Positions 56,975-64,000 of a stretch of DNA of 64,000 nucleotides are shown here, in pieces. Source of the stretch: Oscillospiraceae bacterium NTUH-002-81 (lineage in GTDB: Bacteria > Bacillota > Clostridia > Lachnospirales > Lachnospiraceae). Both the position numbers and the translations under genes were made by a program. The notes under the pieces are model-generated. The model searched no databases. It was not told the origin of the DNA and was given only the letters and a program-made list of their open reading frames with translations. How positions within the stretch are numbered: position 1 is the first letter of the stretch; each line of letters opens with the position of its first letter. The stretch covers positions 2,984,001-3,048,000 of the forward strand of contig CP136052.1 in NCBI GenBank assembly GCA_032620915.1, written 5' to 3'.

Positions 56975-58351
56975 TTATTTTTGCTTCAACCATTCCTCCG
57001 GAAGTCCTAACTGTTCCATTTCCTCTGTCGGGATTTCCTGAAAACCATCCATGCTGTTGTCAGGCTCGTTGTCGTTCCTGATACGCTCCCAGCCCTTTTG
57101 TCTGCGGTAAGGCTCTGGAAAATATCTCGGATTGCTGAACGCCCTCCAGCCTGTGACAGCGTTATTCATAATGTCGTTGATCTCTCGCAGCTCCCATTGT
57201 TTCGGTTCGTCATAATCATGCCCCAGTGCTTCCTTGTAAAGCTGCTTAGAGCAGACTATGCTGCCGGAATAGCGTTCCAGATAGTCTAAAATCTGTCCTG
57301 CCTTTGTGTCCTCCGGCATAAAATCCTTTTGGTGGGCTTTCAGATAATCGTTCATAGCCGGACTGAATCTCAGACGGAAATTGCCGCTTCTGTAAATCTC
57401 CATAGCTTCTGCCCACATCTGATTGATATACTCTCTGGAAGCCTGTTCATCTGCCAAAATATGAACCTCAGCCCTTTCAGGATAGACCATAACCGGAACG
57501 AAGCGGCGGTTGCCTGTTCTGTCAAGGGGAAGAAAGTCAAGGGTATTAGAAGAACCTCCAAACACACATTGTTGTTTTCTGTCTGCCGGATGTGTTTCAT
57601 AGGGTATCTTATAGGTTTCCTTTTGGCGGCTCAGAAAGGATTTGATTTCTTCAATGCTCTTAGCGTTGGCGGTTGCAATCATTTCCGACATTTCAATAAT
57701 CCAATGCCCCTGCATTTTGCGGTACACATTTTCATCATCCAGCTTTTTCAAGTCATCAGAGAACCAATCATCATTGACCGCAAGCAAACGGAAGAAAGAG
57801 GACTTTCCGGCTCCCTGACCGCCTACAAGACAGAGCATTACCTCAAATTTGCACCCCGGCTTAAAGGCTCGTGAGATAGCACCCAACAGAAACAACTTCA
57901 ATGCTTCATAGGTGTAATCATCTGTATCAGAACCGAGAAAGCGGTGCAGACAGAAGCGTATGCGTTCCGTTCCGTCCCAGTGTAGGGCATTGAGAAAATC
58001 GCAGACAGGGTGGTAACGGTTTTCGTTGGCAATAACCGCAACTGCGTCTATGATTTTCTTCTCTACGGTCAATCCATAGTTTTCTTCAAAATATAGGAGC
58101 AGATATTTCACATCTACATCCGTCAATGTCGGGCTGTCACGATACCAGCCGAGGGGCTTCACAATGTCGATTCTTTCGGTCAGAAGATTTTTTCGGATAG
58201 CCCCTTTCAAAAGTGGGTCATATTGCAGAACACGCTTATAATTTGCGGCAGTATTATAAACCTTACCTTTCTCGCTCTGCTCTAAGCTGTTTCGGATTTC
58301 TTCTACTGTGCATGGTTCTGTCTGCTGACAGTTCTGCAATTCGCTGTTCAA
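56975..58351 (-). CDS. VirE-like superfamily 3 helicase
   Basis: The 458-residue protein belongs to the virulence-associated E family: VMLCLVGGQGAGKSSFFRLL (P-loop near residue 182), QGHWIIEMSEMIATANA, ETYKIPYETHPADRKQQCVF and FLPLDRTGNRRFVPVMVYP. The start is TTG 58351, preceded by AAGGAGGTG at ideal spacing. It overlaps the primase gene by 89 bp. With the primase it should initiate replication of the element's DNA after excision or transfer. It ends 7 bp from the iteron cluster. Confidence 0.85.
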   Translation of the reverse strand: MNSELQNCQQTEPCTVEEIRNSLEQSEKGKVYNTAANYKRVLQYDPLLKGAIRKNLLTERIDIVKPLGWYRDSPTLTDVDVKYLLLYFEENYGLTVEKKIIDAVAVIANENRYHPVCDFLNALHWDGTERIRFCLHRFLGSDTDDYTYEALKLFLLGAISRAFKPGCKFEVMLCLVGGQGAGKSSFFRLLAVNDDWFSDDLKKLDDENVYRKMQGHWIIEMSEMIATANAKSIEEIKSFLSRQKETYKIPYETHPADRKQQCVFGGSSNTLDFLPLDRTGNRRFVPVMVYPERAEVHILADEQASREYINQMWAEAMEIYRSGNFRLRFSPAMNDYLKAHQKDFMPEDTKAGQILDYLERYSGSIVCSKQLYKEALGHDYDEPKQWELREINDIMNNAVTGWRAFSNPRYFPEPYRRQKGWERIRNDNEPDNSMDGFQEIPTEEMEQLGLPEEWLKQK

Positions 58352-58901
58352 GTTTTAACACCTCCTTTCTCTGTTCTGCCACAAGTGCTTTTCGTTCCTC
58401 CAATGAACCATACAGAAGAATATCAAGTAGATATTCGATATAGTTCTTCTTATACAGTGCTTCTGCAAACAGGGGATTCCATTCCTCATCCGGCTGTTTA
58501 GGAGCGTATTTCTTTTCCCATTCTCTAAGAAGATGAAAATAATCCGTCAGCACCTTGTAGCAATGATTTTCTTCTTTTTGATACTTCTGTTCCGGTGTCG
58601 GCTCACGAATACGAGGGTGAATACTGGGCTTTTGTCGGCTGTCATAGTTAAGACCAAAATCTTCAGCAAGTTTGACAGCAGCTTCCCTCAGCCCGATACC
58701 GAATAGCTTCGCTGTCAGATCAACAGTGTCTCCAGTTGCTCCGCAGCCAAAACAGTAATAGCGTTCATCCAGCTTCATACTGGGGGACTTATCCGAGTGA
58801 AACGGACAGCACGCCATACCAGTGCGACCCACTTTCAAGCCATAGGCTTCTGCGGCTTGTCGGGCAGTAACATTTTCTTTTACAACTTCAAATACATTCA
58901 T
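58263..58901 (-). CDS. CHC2 zinc-finger DNA primase-like protein
   Basis: ATG 58901 has GGAAAGGAG upstream. The N-terminal CHC2 zinc finger is clear: CCPFHSDKSPSMKLDERYYC then FGCGATGD. The remaining residues are helical and basic, with no TOPRIM domain, so this is a short primase or replication accessory protein. Its last 89 bases overlap the VirE gene in another frame. The pair forms the element's replication module. Confidence 0.85.
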   Translation of the reverse strand: MNVFEVVKENVTARQAAEAYGLKVGRTGMACCPFHSDKSPSMKLDERYYCFGCGATGDTVDLTAKLFGIGLREAAVKLAEDFGLNYDSRQKPSIHPRIREPTPEQKYQKEENHCYKVLTDYFHLLREWEKKYAPKQPDEEWNPLFAEALYKKNYIEYLLDILLYGSLEERKALVAEQRKEVLKLEQRIAELSADRTMHSRRNPKQLRAERER

Positions 58902-58923
58902 GTGACTCCTTTCCAGAAACGAA

Positions 58924-59050
58924 AAAAGCACCTGTCATTTTCAAAACGAAAATAGCAAGTGCCTTAAAGTTCCATATTTAATTTTAGGTGCAAAAAAGCA
59001 GGAGACCTTTTCAGATTTCCTGCTTAGCAAAGCTGTGAAGATTTAATTGT
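58924..59050. repeat. Repeat R1, copy a (mob 3' end and terminator)
   Basis: AAAAGCACCTGTCATTTTCA, then GCAAGTG, GTTCCATAT and an AGCAGGA-TCCTGCT hairpin. It matches copies b and c over most of its length. In copy c the GTTCCATATCC part is the 3' end of the MobV gene, so this is a duplicated gene tail with its terminator. Confidence 0.8.
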
Positions 59051-59098
59051 GGTTGGGTTGCCAGTTATACAAACTGGAAATTTTCTTTTTAGAATGAA

Positions 59099-59569
59099 TT
59101 ATTTAATTTCTACAATAGCACCATATTTCGTATGCGGAAGATATTGTACCTTTAAATAAGTATTTTTATCAATATACCTTGAAAATACTGTGATTTCGAT
59201 TTCATCATCTTTAACTTTATCATATAGAAAAATACTTCTTCTTTCAGAAGATATATCTGCACCACCATGAGATTGTTCAGTTACATATCCTTCTGCATAA
59301 CTATACTGTTTGTTTATGATGTAAGGCATATCTAAAACAAAATCTTTCAAATATAAGATTAAAAGAATAGCTACTATAACAAGAATGGTATTAGCCAATC
59401 GAAGAAATATTATATCATTTTTTCCAGTATATTCTTTTTTTATCGCTTCTTTATCAAAAAATATCGAATAGATAAGTTTTCTTTTTTTAATTAGATAGAT
59501 AATGCAAGCAATTAACGCTATAACAAATAATGAAACTCTTATAAACAATCTAAATATAGCAAAATCCAT
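59099..59569 (-). CDS. Orphan membrane protein, cargo 1
   Basis: The 156-residue protein has two membrane helices (FRLFIRVSLFVIALIACIIY; RLANTILVIVAILLILYLKD) and a soluble C-terminal domain (GYVTEQSHGGADISSERRSI). I recognise no family. It lies between R1 copies a and b and has the shared promoter at 59605-59635. AT content is higher than that of the replication genes. Confidence 0.6.
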   Translation of the reverse strand: MDFAIFRLFIRVSLFVIALIACIIYLIKKRKLIYSIFFDKEAIKKEYTGKNDIIFLRLANTILVIVAILLILYLKDFVLDMPYIINKQYSYAEGYVTEQSHGGADISSERRSIFLYDKVKDDEIEITVFSRYIDKNTYLKVQYLPHTKYGAIVEIK

Positions 59570-59604
59570 AATATCATCCCCTTAAACTTCAAGTTTGTTG
59601 CTTA

Positions 59605-59635
59605 CATTATACTTCATCAACCTAAAGAATGGAAG
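59605..59635 (-). promoter_or_regulatory. Shared cargo promoter, copy 1
   Basis: On the minus strand, TTCCAT (59629-59634), 17 bp, TATAAT (59606-59611). The whole 31-bp box recurs upstream of two other cargo genes almost unchanged. Its place 36 bp before the cargo 1 start fits. Confidence 0.7.
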
Positions 59636-59658
59636 ATTTTTTTCTTGCCTCCCAAAGC

Positions 59659-59785
59659 AAAAGCACCTGTCATTTTCAAAACGAAGACAGCAAGTGTCTT
59701 AGAGTTCCACATTCTATTTTGAGTGCAAAAAAGCAGGAGAACTTTTCAGATTTCCTGCTTAGTAAAGCTGTGAAGATTTAATTGT
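59659..59785. repeat. Repeat R1, copy b
   Basis: AAAAGCACCTGTCATTTTCA onwards, matching R1 copy a through the AGCAGGA-TCCTGCT hairpin to ATTTAATTGT. It directly follows the promoter box copy 1 and precedes cargo 2. Confidence 0.8.
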
Positions 59786-59843
59786 AGTCAGTTTTTCTTA
59801 TACCATCCGAAATTTATACTTTAATGTTCTCTCATAACAAAAA

Positions 59844-60353
59844 TCAATTTTGTCCTCCAACAAAAATACCGTTTGGGGGATTATCCCATATAAAATTATC
59901 CTCAGCCACTTCGCTCTCCAATGCAATTTCAATTTTATATATCCCCACATTTTGAGCATTTTCATCATCCTCACTATACATATAAAAATTCATACAATAC
60001 CGTTCCTTTTCTGTCAATATGAGATACATACCATCCAATTCCGTTTTCCTTTTACCATAGTTGCTTTCACTTGATGATGCACAATCGCCCTCAAAACTTT
60101 GGATACTGCCCTCAATATAATCGAAAAAAGCAGAGATTTCAGTGTCTAAATTCTCAATGTTCTTTTTGCTTTCTTCGGAAAATAGAGATTTGAGTTTCTC
60201 TGAATCCTGTTGCTTACATGCCTCGATAATTTGTTGACACATCTTATCCGTTTCATTTTGTTCAGAGCTAAACCAGTCATTGAAATATTTGTTAGAGCAG
60301 CCTGTTAAACCGAGTATAATAATCACACTGGAAAGCAACAATACTTTTTTCAT
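59844..60353 (-). CDS. DUF5104-like lipoprotein, cargo 2
   Basis: The start at 60353 (AAAGGATG upstream) gives a lipoprotein signal MKKVLLLSSVIIILGLTGCS. The 169-residue protein continues with helical EACKQQDSEKLKSLFSEESK and a domain like DUF5104. Function unknown; it should sit on the outer face of the membrane. It has the shared promoter box at 60429-60457 and lies between R1 copies b and c. Confidence 0.7.
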   Translation of the reverse strand: MKKVLLLSSVIIILGLTGCSNKYFNDWFSSEQNETDKMCQQIIEACKQQDSEKLKSLFSEESKKNIENLDTEISAFFDYIEGSIQSFEGDCASSSESNYGKRKTELDGMYLILTEKERYCMNFYMYSEDDENAQNVGIYKIEIALESEVAEDNFIWDNPPNGIFVGGQN

Positions 60354-60427
60354 ATAATTACATCCTTTACTGAATAATTGCAAAATCACTTATTGGATTA
60401 AGGTCATTACAAAAAATTTCTTACTAT

Positions 60428-60459
60428 CATTATACTTCATCAACCTAAAGAATGGAAGA
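60428..60459 (-). promoter_or_regulatory. Shared cargo promoter, copy 2
   Basis: TTCCAT (60452-60457), 17 bp, TATAAT (60429-60434) on the minus strand, the same box as copy 1. Confidence 0.7.
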
Positions 60460-60480
60460 TATTTTCTTACTCCCTAAAGC

Positions 60481-60538
60481 AAAAGCACCTGTCATTTTCA
60501 AAGTGAAAACAGCAAGTGCTTTAGAGTTCCATATCCTG
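60481..60538. repeat. Repeat R1, copy c (native copy at the mob 3' end)
   Basis: AAAAGCACCTGTCATTTTCA then GCAAGTGCTT and GTTCCATATCC, overlapping the last codons (QDMEL) of the MobV-type gene. On the minus strand it forms that gene's terminator. It is probably the source of copies a and b. Confidence 0.75.
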
Positions 60539-61755
60539 TTTTTTGCTTTTTGCCTGATCCGTCCGGCTGACTTCACGCTCTGCAATTTCTTTCTTTTTGC
60601 GGCTCAACTGCTCTATAATAGAATTTTTGGCTTTCTTCTTGATTTGCTCCGTTCCGGCTTTTTTGACCTCCGGCTTCATCAGCGTGGTTTGAATTTTCTG
60701 AATGGTTGATTTCATAGCGTTTGTGATTCTGGCAATTACTCCATCCAATCGTTTCACTGCATACTCAACTTCTTTCTTTGAAGCCTTACGCTCAGGGGAG
60801 AGAACCCACGCCTTAGACTGCTCCACCAGCTTAATATCCTCCTTGTGCGTTTCCAGTTTCACAGTATCAGCAACGACCTCAACCGCCTTGTCATAGGCAA
60901 TATCGGCAACCTCGTCCACCAGAGCTTCCACATCTTCAATCTTCATCGTGAGTTCTTCTAACTTTTGCTCCTGTGCTGCCAGTTGCTCCTTTTGCTTGAA
61001 AAGAATATAGTCCTGTTTTTCCAGATAAGCACGACCACCATATTCCGGTTCTTCTTCCAGTTGTAAGCCATGCTTTTTCGCCACATCGAACAGCAGCACT
61101 CGGCAAGCTGAATCGAAAGTCATCTTGCGGTTATTTTTTTCTTCCGACAGGCTTCTCCGGTTCCGGCAGTTCAAATCCCAGTGCTTCCAAAGCCTTTTTC
61201 CTGTTGTGGGGCAATCTCCCCATATTGATTTTCACAGTCGAACACATGACGCTCGTGAATATGAGGGGTGCTTTCATCCAAGTGCAGCGCCCAATTCAGG
61301 ATATGGACATGAGAGCCGAAACGCTCATTTACGATTTCCATAAATTCTGTGACAATCTCAATGAGCAGTTCCGGTGGAACATGATTATCAAGTGTTCCAA
61401 TCTGATAGACCGTTTCCTCTGGACAGGTCTTTTTGCTTTTGAGCAAATCACCGGTTTCCTTATTCCTTTCAGGGTGTCGGTTCTTCACATTTCTTTCGTT
61501 CTGTCCGGTTACAAAATCACGATACCGCTGACGATAAAAAAGCTGTTCCACATCTTCAAAAGTGGCAGACAGCTCATTTTCCTTATCGGGATTTTTGAAA
61601 TTGCGGAAGCCATTGTAACAGTCCCAATAGAGATTTTGTTTGGCTCGTTCTTCGTCAATGTGTTCGCTGTTGGCAATGTCAAAACTGCGGTCATTGTGCT
61701 TCGGATTATAAACGCCATTCTTTCCAGCTCGTCCATTGTGCCTTGTTAATTTCAC
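60521..61755 (-). CDS. MobV/Pre-type plasmid recombination (mobilisation) protein, two frame breaks
   Basis: GTG 61755 (RBS GGAGGAAC) gives VKLTRHNGRAGKNGVYNPKH. The MobV motif NWALHLDESTPHIHERHVF lies near residue 180. After A5 at 61195-61199 the frame moves to EKALEALGFELPEPEKPVGR, and after A7 at 61134-61140 to KNNRKMTFDSACRVLLFDVA, ending at 60521. Removing one A at each site gives about 411 residues with a long coiled coil. It corresponds to TnpZ of Tn4451 and would nick the oriT just upstream for transfer by a helper element. Confidence 0.8.
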
Positions 61756-61841
61756 ATGAGTTCCTCCTTTTCTTTTTGATTTCCCCGACAGGGGAGAAGG
61801 GCAGCGAAGCTGATTCCTTGCGGCTTTCTGCGTCAAGTAAT

Positions 61842-61877
61842 ACCCAGTACTAAGTGGCGAAACGCCACTTAACTGGG
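61842..61877. other. Candidate oriT hairpin upstream of the MobV gene
   Basis: TAAGTGGCG (61851-61859) and CGCCACTTA (61863-61871) form a perfect stem with an AAA loop, extended by CCCAGT and ACTGGG outside. It lies 87 bp upstream of the mob start, where MobV-type elements carry their transfer origin. The flanking 61756-62042 is otherwise non-coding; an upstream open frame to 62076 has no RBS and I left it out. Confidence 0.55.
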
Positions 61878-62042
61878 CAAGGCTGCCGCCCTTGACCTGC
61901 ACAGGGGTATTGCATTCCCTGTACCCATGCACAAAGGGTTGCACCCTCTGTACTCCCGCCCGAACAAACTGACTTCGCCCCGTCTCAAGCTCTGTCAGTT
62001 CCTTCGGTTTTGCAAAACAGTCCACCGGACTATTTTTGCAAA

Positions 62043-62120
62043 AAGAAAAACCGACGCATGATCGCTTTACGCTCAATACATCGGTTTCTTCATCTGACCT
62101 TAACGGTCATATTCAGTTGT
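62043..62120. repeat. Repeat R2, copy a
   Basis: AAGAAAAACCGACGCATGAT onwards, 78 bp, nearly the same as copy b at 63076. On the minus strand AACCGATG...CGTCGGTT forms a hairpin followed by TTTTTC, a terminator for cargo 3. Confidence 0.85.
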
Positions 62121-62143
62121 GGCAGATTAGCCAATTTGAAAAA

Positions 62144-62893
62144 TTATTCTGGCACATCTACTGAGTAGCTCAGACAATCGCCTCTTTTATTGCTTTCCAA
62201 ATCGTTATAATACCACATATACATCGTTCTACCATATTCTTCATATTCTATAATTCCATCTGGCTTTTGACCCTCTACTTCTAATGAGTAAATTTCTTTA
62301 TCATGTGCATAGCCAAAAACGAATCTGGTATCTGGATAATTTGGATTTAAGTCTTGTTGAATATCACTTATTGTTAAAGATAAATGGATAAATTTTTTGA
62401 AGTCTCCCCCATAAGTGGTATCTGGTGTAGTGGCAGATGGTGTGGCATTTACAAACGCATATTGTGTACTTTCATTTTCTATCTGTTTTTTGCAGCGTGC
62501 AATCACAAAACCTTGAACGGGATCGTTATCACTTCCTGCTCGATAGAAAATCGTATCATACTGTTTGCCATTCCATATATGCAATATTTCATCAACATGA
62601 TTAAGAAAATCTTCTGGAGCTGATAAATCTTCATGTTCTGCTTTTAAGGGGGAATTCAAAATAGCTTCTTCGATAGAATTATAATATGTAAGTTTAGAAT
62701 CGTCTTTTCCATTATCTGTCAACTTAAACTCGATATACTCATTTCCTTTGTTTTCTTCTTCCGGAACATAAGTATAACGACCATTTTCAATATGGTCATC
62801 ATAATCAACAAACAGTCCAATACATATCAACGCTGCAAAAATCAAAAAAACTATTCCTATAACGATTAGCAATATTTTCAAAAATTTTTTCAT
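62144..62893 (-). CDS. Orphan membrane-anchored protein, cargo 3
   Basis: The start at 62893 has AAGGTGG upstream. The 249-residue protein begins with one membrane helix (KFLKILLIVIGIVFLIFAAL) and is otherwise extracytoplasmic, acidic and aromatic-rich (ESTQYAFVNATPSATTPDTT; IEYEEYGRTMYMWYYNDLES). No family recognised. It lies between R2 copy a (3' side) and R3 copy a (5' side). Confidence 0.6.
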   Translation of the reverse strand: MKKFLKILLIVIGIVFLIFAALICIGLFVDYDDHIENGRYTYVPEEENKGNEYIEFKLTDNGKDDSKLTYYNSIEEAILNSPLKAEHEDLSAPEDFLNHVDEILHIWNGKQYDTIFYRAGSDNDPVQGFVIARCKKQIENESTQYAFVNATPSATTPDTTYGGDFKKFIHLSLTISDIQQDLNPNYPDTRFVFGYAHDKEIYSLEVEGQKPDGIIEYEEYGRTMYMWYYNDLESNKRGDCLSYSVDVPE

Positions 62894-62990
62894 ACAAAAG
62901 TCCACCTTCTTGCTTCATTTCAGTAAATTATATCATACCGATATGAACAATTCAATTTACACTCTATCAAGTAGTTTTTTTTACTTACCT

Positions 62991-63050
62991 GTAACGCACA
63001 TTTCTGCAAAATCCATAGTCCCCGATACTTTCCTCACGGGTGATATACAG
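62991..63050. repeat. Repeat R3, copy a
   Basis: GTAACGCACATTTCTGCAAA then ATCCATAGTCCCCGATACTT. It matches copy b at 63896 with two or three differences over about 50 bp. Confidence 0.8.
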
Positions 63051-63075
63051 TCGGAATTCTGTCAGCTCATGAAAT

Positions 63076-63153
63076 AAGAAAAACCGACGCATGATCGCTT
63101 TACGCTCAATACATCGGTTTCTTCATCTGACCTTGACGGTCATATTCAGTTGT
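63076..63153. repeat. Repeat R2, copy b
   Basis: The same 78 bp as R2 copy a with a single obvious difference (CCTTGACGG for CCTTAACGG). It serves as the terminator region of cargo 4. Confidence 0.85.
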
Positions 63154-63181
63154 CTAACATCGTACTGTTATAAAATCTATG

Positions 63182-63751
63182 TCATTTACGATTTTTCTTA
63201 TGCTGATTTGCCCAGTAAGATTTTACAGGGATTCTTCTTCTTTTTATGTCCTCCATAAATTCTTCTTTGTCAATATTACTATCAATGGTAAATAATTTTT
63301 CTCCATTTACATATACACGCATAGAACCTTTCTTTCTCTCGCAATAGGTAATATCTTCAAAGTGAAAAGTTCTCTTTCTTCCAAAAGTTGAACGCCATGT
63401 GATTTCATCTCCGTTCACTTCCAGTTTCCACATAATCATGTTCAATGAGCCGATTAAAGAAACAATAAAGAAAATACTAAAACCAATTGGTGGCAATAAA
63501 TCATCTTGTTGAATAGCACTGGCTACCGTAGCTCCCCCAAAAAGAAACACCGCCAATACAAAAAACATAGTAAGTACTTTTTCGGTTTTTATTATATAAT
63601 GCGTCCTAATTATTCCCTTTTTCTGTTCTTCCTCTCGTTCTTTAGCTCTCTTTTGTTGAAGATTTACAAGATATTTCAAAAGAAGAAGTACAACTAAATA
63701 GGGACCTATTTGTGTAATTATATTCAAACACATTCGTAAAAAATTATTCAT
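63182..63751 (-). CDS. Orphan membrane protein with a PH-like domain, cargo 4
   Basis: The 189-residue protein has an N-terminal helix (IITQIGPYLVVLLLLKYLVN), two more helices (KVLTMFFVLAVFLFGGATVA; IGFSIFFIVSLIGSLNMIMW) and a C-terminal small beta domain (EVNGDEITWRSTFGRKRTFH, then GSMRVYVNGEKLFTID) resembling bacterial PH-like membrane proteins. The promoter box copy 3 lies upstream. Function unknown. Confidence 0.6.
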   Translation of the reverse strand: MNNFLRMCLNIITQIGPYLVVLLLLKYLVNLQQKRAKEREEEQKKGIIRTHYIIKTEKVLTMFFVLAVFLFGGATVASAIQQDDLLPPIGFSIFFIVSLIGSLNMIMWKLEVNGDEITWRSTFGRKRTFHFEDITYCERKKGSMRVYVNGEKLFTIDSNIDKEEFMEDIKRRRIPVKSYWANQHKKNRK

Positions 63752-63828
63752 TTTTGCCCTCCATAGTTCCAGCTATATAAAAATGATTGTTTGAAATCGA
63801 GTATTAAAAACCTCAATTTTTCATATCT

Positions 63829-63859
63829 CATTATACTTCATCAACTTAAAGAATGGAAG
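63829..63859 (-). promoter_or_regulatory. Shared cargo promoter, copy 3
   Basis: TTCCAT (63853-63858), 17 bp, TATAAT (63830-63835) on the minus strand, differing from copies 1 and 2 at one position of the spacer. Confidence 0.7.
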
Positions 63860-63895
63860 AAAAAATTTTGTGTACAGAGTTCCTGTTCAAGCCTT

Positions 63896-63950
63896 GTAAC
63901 GCACATTTCCGCAAAATCCATAGTCCCCGATACTTTCCTCACAGGCGATA
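63896..63950. repeat. Repeat R3, copy b
   Basis: GTAACGCACATTTCCGCAAA then ATCCATAGTCCCCGATACTT, near-identical to copy a. It bounds cargo 4 on its 5' side. The last 50 bp of the window show nothing else. Confidence 0.8.
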
Positions 63951-64000
63951 GGCAACGGTCAAAACATCAGGTCTGCACCTGACATTTTAACCGCATATCA

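Larger units (their letters stand above)
56494..64000. mobile_element. Tn4451-like mobilisable element inserted in topB (continues past window)
   Basis: From the broken topB end the minus strand carries TnpW, an iteron region, VirE-like helicase, CHC2 primase, cargo and a MobV-type relaxase. TnpW is at the outer end in Tn4451, as here. The recombinase and the other element end should lie to the right, beyond 64000, followed by the missing topB 5' part. The exact end cannot be fixed; the sequence near 56485-56500 is the candidate. Confidence 0.6.

Noticed and set aside
61756..62076. N-terminal extension of the MobV gene frame
   Set aside because: The segment has no RBS, is not protein-like and contains the oriT-like hairpin; GTG 61755 has a strong RBS and gives the family N-terminus.

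Overview
The window looks like chromosomal and mobile DNA from a low-to-moderate GC gut Clostridia, most likely Lachnospiraceae. The reasons are strong AGGAGG ribosome binding sites throughout, a bile salt hydrolase with Lachnospiraceae-like sequence, and Tn1549-type and Tn4451-type transfer genes. I see no tRNA, complete rRNA or CRISPR array. Organism and element names come from recognition by eye, not from a database search.

Layout. 1-5100: a hydantoinase/oxoprolinase A/B pair (first gene cut by the window edge) and an anion permease. 5100-17500: a patchwork of decayed DNA. It holds transposase remnants, a sortase-anchored surface protein, a Tn4451-like recombinase/TnpV relic, an AbiE-type toxin-antitoxin operon with a palindromic operator, an IS66 relic, a frame-disrupted family 3 glycosidase lipoprotein and a truncated group II intron. 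17484-17534: a copy of the 3' end of rpsI (ribosomal protein S9), the likely attachment site of an integrative element. 17647-25654: the element's integration and control end, with two related tyrosine integrases, an excisionase-like protein, PemK/MazF, XRE regulators, two ImmA/IrrE proteases and a Y-family polymerase around a shared operator. 25810-34520: bile salt hydrolase, FUSC-type membrane protein, two-component system, two phospholipase D/cardiolipin synthase proteins and a small ppGpp synthetase, with reciprocal gene remnants that record a past duplication or recombination. 34600-43511: a type I restriction-modification locus with hsdS cassettes, inverted repeats and its own tyrosine recombinase, a phase-variable design, plus an AbiU2-like gene. 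43600-56493: the mobilisation and transfer side of a Tn1549-like element (relaxase, MobC, giant methylase/helicase, TTRAP, YodL, topB). 56494-64000: a second, Tn4451-like mobilisable element that appears to interrupt topB. It carries TnpW, VirE-like helicase, CHC2 primase, a MobV-type relaxase, an iteron cluster that could be an origin, and four orphan membrane or lipoprotein genes set between copies of the same promoter, terminator and flank sequences.

How the parts fit. If 17.5-56.5 kb is one element, its integration end lies at rpsI and its transfer end at topB, with the bile/lipid genes and the phase-variable restriction system as cargo between them. This is inference; the other end of the element is outside the window.

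A technical warning affects many entries. Seventeen frameshifts in otherwise well-conserved genes are all explained by one extra base in a homopolymer (A/T, G or C). That uniform direction points to base-calling errors rather than gene decay, so I describe those genes across their whole span and mark the break.
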